The notes beneath the pieces are model-generated. The model saw nothing but the letters and a program-made list of their open reading frames with translations, did not search any database and was not told the origin of the DNA. A program made the position numbers and the translations under genes. From NCBI GenBank assembly GCA_024232355.1, contig JAAEPW010000736.1:1-9123 (forward strand): a stretch of 9,123 nucleotides of DNA. The letters are read 5' to 3'. The DNA comes from Chloroflexota bacterium (lineage in GTDB: Bacteria; Chloroflexota; Anaerolineae; B4-G1). Below are positions 7,035 through 9,123 of this stretch, one piece after another. The first letter of the stretch is position 1. The number at the start of each line of letters is the position of its first letter.

Positions 7035-7192
7035 TTGATGTCTTTTTTCCTCGTTTTGTGATATGGATTACGTTTCATTTTGGTTGCTCAACTCGGTTTT
7101 TAGGTACACTGGCAGAGTGTGGACGTTAGCCTGCCAAATAGCGGCCATAATTGGGTAAAAGCCTGATCTCAATTTTTTGGTTGGGGTTTTGC
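7035..7192 (-). promoter_or_regulatory. Intergenic leader between malQ and the giant gene, weak promoter candidate
   Basis: This 158-bp AT-rich gap follows the malQ stop. A possible minus-strand sigma-70-type promoter has -35 TTGAGA (7167-7172) and -10 TATGGC (7144-7149) with a 17-bp spacer. The -35 matches consensus at five positions but the -10 at only three. An inverted repeat TGGCAG/CTGCCA with a 15-nt loop lies around 7110-7136, with no T-run after it, so it is not a convincing terminator. GAGG at 7049-7052 is the only Shine-Dalgarno candidate for the giant gene. Co-transcription with malQ cannot be excluded. Confidence 0.3.
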
Positions 7193-8704
7193 TCAGGATT
7201 TTCGTCCATAAACCGAGGTCAACTCGAGGAGCCGCGCGGCGATGCCGTCGTTCAGCGCGCCGGGCTGGAGCCGCCAGCACCAGTTGGGTGTGCCGACGGT
7301 GCCGGGCAGGTTAAAGCGCGCTTTGTGCCCCAGGCTTAACAGGTCGGGGACGGTGGTGATAGCGGTGTGGGCTACCGAGCTCCACGCCAGCCGGATTAGG
7401 TCCCAGGCGATGTCCGATCCGTCGCGGGCCAGATACTTGCGGGCGTAATCGCGCTCCACTCCTTGGGAGGTGACCTGGTACCAACCGGTGACGGTGTCGT
7501 TGTCGTGGGTGCCGGTGTAAACCATGCAGTCTTGGGGATAATTGTGGGGTAGGAACGGGTCGCCGGGCCCGGCACCAAAGGCGAACTGGGCGACCTTCAT
7601 ACCGGGGTAGCCGAACTCGGCCTGTAGGGCATCCACGCCGGCGCGCGATTTGGCGTCGAAATCGCCCAGGTCTTCGGCAATGATGGCGACGTCGCCCAGC
7701 GCGGCGGTGACGGCATGGAACATGGCGGCGCCGGGGCCGTACAGCCAGCGCCCGTTGATGGCTGTCTTGGCTTCTGCCGGGACTTCCCAATAGTTGTAAA
7801 ATCCCCGAAAGTGGTCGATGCGCATCACGTCGGCTTGGGTGAACGCCATACGGAAGCGAGCGATCCACCATGCGTAGCCATCCCGCGCCATCATGTCCCA
7901 GCGATAGAGGGGGTGGCCCCAGAGTTGGCCCGTCGCACTGAAATAGTCGGGGGGCACGCCAGAGACGACAGTTGGCCGGAGGTGCTCGTCAAAGTGGAAC
8001 AGGTGTGGGTTGGTCCACACGTCGGCGCTGTCCATCGAGACAAAGATCGGGATGTCGCCAATGATGCGGATGCCGCGCTCGTTGGCGTACCATTTGATGG
8101 CCAGCCATTGCTCAAAGAACTGCCACTGACGGTACTTTTGGTTTTCGATCTCGTCGGCCAACGACTCGCGCCAACGGGCCAGCGCTTTTGGCTGCCGGGT
8201 GACGATTTTGGGTTCCCATTTGTGCCAGGGCTGAAGGTTGTGGGCCTCTTTCAGGGCCATAAAGAGGGTGAATTCGTCTAGCCAGGAAGATTGTTCCTCA
8301 CAAAAACGGGCAAAGGCCGCACGCTGCCGGTCGGGGGCGTGGGTGCGAAAATTTTCAAAGGCGCGGTTCAACAGACGCATCTTGTATGGAATGACCGGTC
8401 CAAAATCCACCCGATTATTAGGGAAGGCAGGCACATCCTCCATATCTGCCGTTGAGAGATGACCGGCGTCTACTAGCTTTTGGGGACTGATGAGCATCGG
8501 GTTGCCGGCAAAGGCGGAGAGGGTCTGGTAGGGAGAATCGGCGTAGCCAGTAGGGCTGAGGGGCAGCATCTGCCAGTAGGACTGCCCGGCTGCTACCAGA
8601 AAATCTACAAACTGGCAAGCCGCGTCGCCCAGATCACCGATGCCGAACTGTCCGGGGAGTGAAGTGGGGTGCAGCAATATGCCGCTGCGGCGTGGAAATT
8701 TCAT
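7193..8704 (-). CDS. malQ: 4-alpha-glucanotransferase (amylomaltase, GH77)
   Basis: A complete 503-residue protein, the usual length of the compact bacterial amylomaltases. It transfers alpha-1,4-glucan segments between maltodextrins in the cytoplasm, releasing glucose and making longer chains for phosphorylase in maltose/glycogen turnover. GH77 hallmarks are in order: RRSGILLHPTSLPG at the N-terminus, WQMLPLSPTG and DSPYQTLSAFAGNP (residues 44-69), GDIPIFVSMDSADVW (216-230), the loop GVPPDYFSATGQLWGHP (249-265), RIDHFRGF (295-302), IIAEDLG (341-347) and GTHDNDT (398-404). By family knowledge D297 is the nucleophile, E344 the acid/base and D401 the transition-state stabiliser; all are present. 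The ATG at 8704 is supported by GGAGGT six bases upstream and an extended -10 promoter. It ends with TGA at 7193-7195. The giant secreted gene follows on the same strand. Confidence 0.97.
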   Translation of the reverse strand: MKFPRRSGILLHPTSLPGQFGIGDLGDAACQFVDFLVAAGQSYWQMLPLSPTGYADSPYQTLSAFAGNPMLISPQKLVDAGHLSTADMEDVPAFPNNRVDFGPVIPYKMRLLNRAFENFRTHAPDRQRAAFARFCEEQSSWLDEFTLFMALKEAHNLQPWHKWEPKIVTRQPKALARWRESLADEIENQKYRQWQFFEQWLAIKWYANERGIRIIGDIPIFVSMDSADVWTNPHLFHFDEHLRPTVVSGVPPDYFSATGQLWGHPLYRWDMMARDGYAWWIARFRMAFTQADVMRIDHFRGFYNYWEVPAEAKTAINGRWLYGPGAAMFHAVTAALGDVAIIAEDLGDFDAKSRAGVDALQAEFGYPGMKVAQFAFGAGPGDPFLPHNYPQDCMVYTGTHDNDTVTGWYQVTSQGVERDYARKYLARDGSDIAWDLIRLAWSSVAHTAITTVPDLLSLGHKARFNLPGTVGTPNWCWRLQPGALNDGIAARLLELTSVYGRKS

Positions 8705-8710
8705 CTGTGA

Positions 8711-8716
8711 ACCTCC
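8711..8716 (-). promoter_or_regulatory. Shine-Dalgarno site of malQ
   Basis: On the minus strand GGAGGT ends six bases before the ATG at 8704. It is close to a perfect anti-16S match at ideal spacing, and it fixes the malQ start. Confidence 0.88.
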
Positions 8717-8749
8717 GAGTTATCGCGTGTTACGTGCCAAGATGTTCCC

Positions 8750-8758
8750 ATTATAACA
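8750..8758 (-). promoter_or_regulatory. Extended -10 promoter of malQ
   Basis: The minus strand reads TGTTATAAT, a perfect TATAAT box preceded by the TGn extension. No good -35 hexamer sits 16-18 bp upstream (the best there match two of six bases), which fits an extended -10 promoter. Transcription should start near 8743, giving a leader of about 40 nt that contains the malQ Shine-Dalgarno site. The sequence shows no obvious operator palindrome over the start. Confidence 0.65.
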
Positions 8759-9027
8759 GAGTTTCCGGCTTGTGCACGTTTTGGGCATTTTTTGCACAAC
8801 TGTATGCTCACCCAATGACAACTTTTGACTCTTTTTGCTCACTTGTTTGGGTTTGGCATTTGAAATCCATCATGGTCCCTAGTGGCGTGTGGTGCAAAGG
8901 GAGGGTATTGGGCCAACCGCGTGTTGTGTAGCCTGACCAATCACAAATCATCGTTAATTGCATAGTAAAGACTCACATACTGGTACAGGGAGTCCGTCAA
9001 GCTCAATGACAAACTAAATATCTAGAC

Positions 9028-9055
9028 TTGCCTAATGCATTTCGCTGAGTATAAT
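9028..9055 (+). promoter_or_regulatory. Promoter of the forward gene
   Basis: A perfect -10 TATAAT lies at 9050-9055. Sixteen bases upstream is TTGCCT (9028-9033), which matches the -35 consensus at four of six positions. The predicted transcription start is near 9062, about 25 nt before the candidate start codons, so it points straight at the gene beginning at 9086/9089. Confidence 0.6.
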
Positions 9056-9085
9056 AAGGGCACAAAACTCTTAACTCAGGGGGGC

Positions 9086-9123
9086 ATGATGAGCCAGAGG
9101 GAAGAACTGTACAAGCGCAAACA
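9086..9123 (+). CDS. Start of an unidentified forward gene, truncated by window edge
   Basis: Two consecutive ATG codons (9086 and 9089) open a frame reading MMSQREELYKRK, which runs off the right edge after 12 full codons. A G-rich run at 9079-9084 resembles a Shine-Dalgarno site; it is one base from the first ATG and four from the second, so 9089 is the better start. The visible residues are charged and hydrophilic, with no signal peptide so far. A good promoter precedes it. Nothing in so short a piece allows a product to be named. Confidence 0.55.
   Translation, partial: MMSQREELYKRK

Larger units (their letters stand above)
8705..9085. other. Divergent intergenic region between malQ and the forward gene
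   Basis: These 381 bp separate two divergently transcribed genes. The left 55 bp hold the malQ leader and promoter, and the right 60 bp hold the promoter and leader of the forward gene. The middle (about 8765-9020) contains T-rich runs near 8787-8840 but no tRNA, convincing hairpin, repeat array or coding frame that I can support. The nonamer CAATGACAA occurs twice (near 8813 and 9004) and is too short to interpret. Confidence 0.6.

Noticed and set aside
7110..7136. TGGCAG/CTGCCA inverted repeat as a terminator of malQ
   Set aside because: The stem is only 6 bp with a 15-nt loop and no U-run follows, so it does not meet the pattern of an intrinsic terminator.
7068..7280. Minus-strand 70-codon ORF overlapping the 3' end of malQ and the gap
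   Set aside because: It starts inside malQ in another frame and has an R/A-rich start then unrelated residues. No Shine-Dalgarno site is evident.
7311..8281. ORFs inside malQ (for example minus 7311-7871 and plus 7715-8281)
   Set aside because: They are shadows of the clearly supported GH77 gene; their sequences show no domain.
8815..8931. Short plus-strand ORF (MTTFDSFCSLVWVWH...) in the divergent intergenic region
   Set aside because: No ribosome site precedes the ATG, the composition is odd (W/C/V-rich), and it is part of a longer chance frame that begins antisense to malQ.

Overview
The window looks like chromosomal DNA from a bacterium of the Chloroflexota type. The evidence is indirect: a giant secreted protein is built from Ig-like (SbsA/Big_5 type), FG-GAP/VCBS and DUF11 modules and carries a VYLPLVLR motif near its C-terminus. 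I recall that ending from Chloroflexota extracellular proteins but could not search for it. No rRNA, tRNA, CRISPR array or insertion sequence is visible, and no taxonomic marker settles the assignment.

Layout. Positions 1-7034 are one uninterrupted minus-strand reading frame of at least 2344 codons. It starts with ATG at 7034 and is still open at the left edge. After a signal peptide the protein has three consecutive super-modules of about 591-600 residues. Each consists of one Big_5 Ig-like domain, exactly seven FG-GAP/VCBS blades and one DUF11 domain. Seven such blades are what is needed for a closed beta-propeller, so the protein should display three calcium-loaded propellers (21 blades, each with an intact DxDxDGxxD loop). 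A non-repeated C-terminal region follows: a PKD-like domain, a beta-rich domain I do not recognise, a fourth DUF11-like domain, a cadherin/Ig-like domain and VYLPLVLR. A compositionally different tail then runs off the window.

A 158-bp gap (7035-7192) separates this gene from malQ (7193-8704, minus strand), a complete GH77 4-alpha-glucanotransferase with all three catalytic carboxylates. malQ has a strong Shine-Dalgarno sequence and an extended -10 promoter. No clear terminator lies between malQ and the giant gene, so read-through is possible, but no functional link is evident. A 381-bp intergenic region (8705-9085) holds two divergent promoters: one for malQ and one for a plus-strand gene of which only the first 12 or so codons are visible (9086-9123).

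MalQ is a cytoplasmic enzyme of maltodextrin/glycogen metabolism. The giant protein is predicted to be extracellular, probably in adhesion, surface display or ligand binding. That role is inferred from its domains only. The main points of interest are its 3 x 7 architecture, cysteines bracketing each propeller, recent blade duplications, and the abnormal tail after the expected C-terminal motif.
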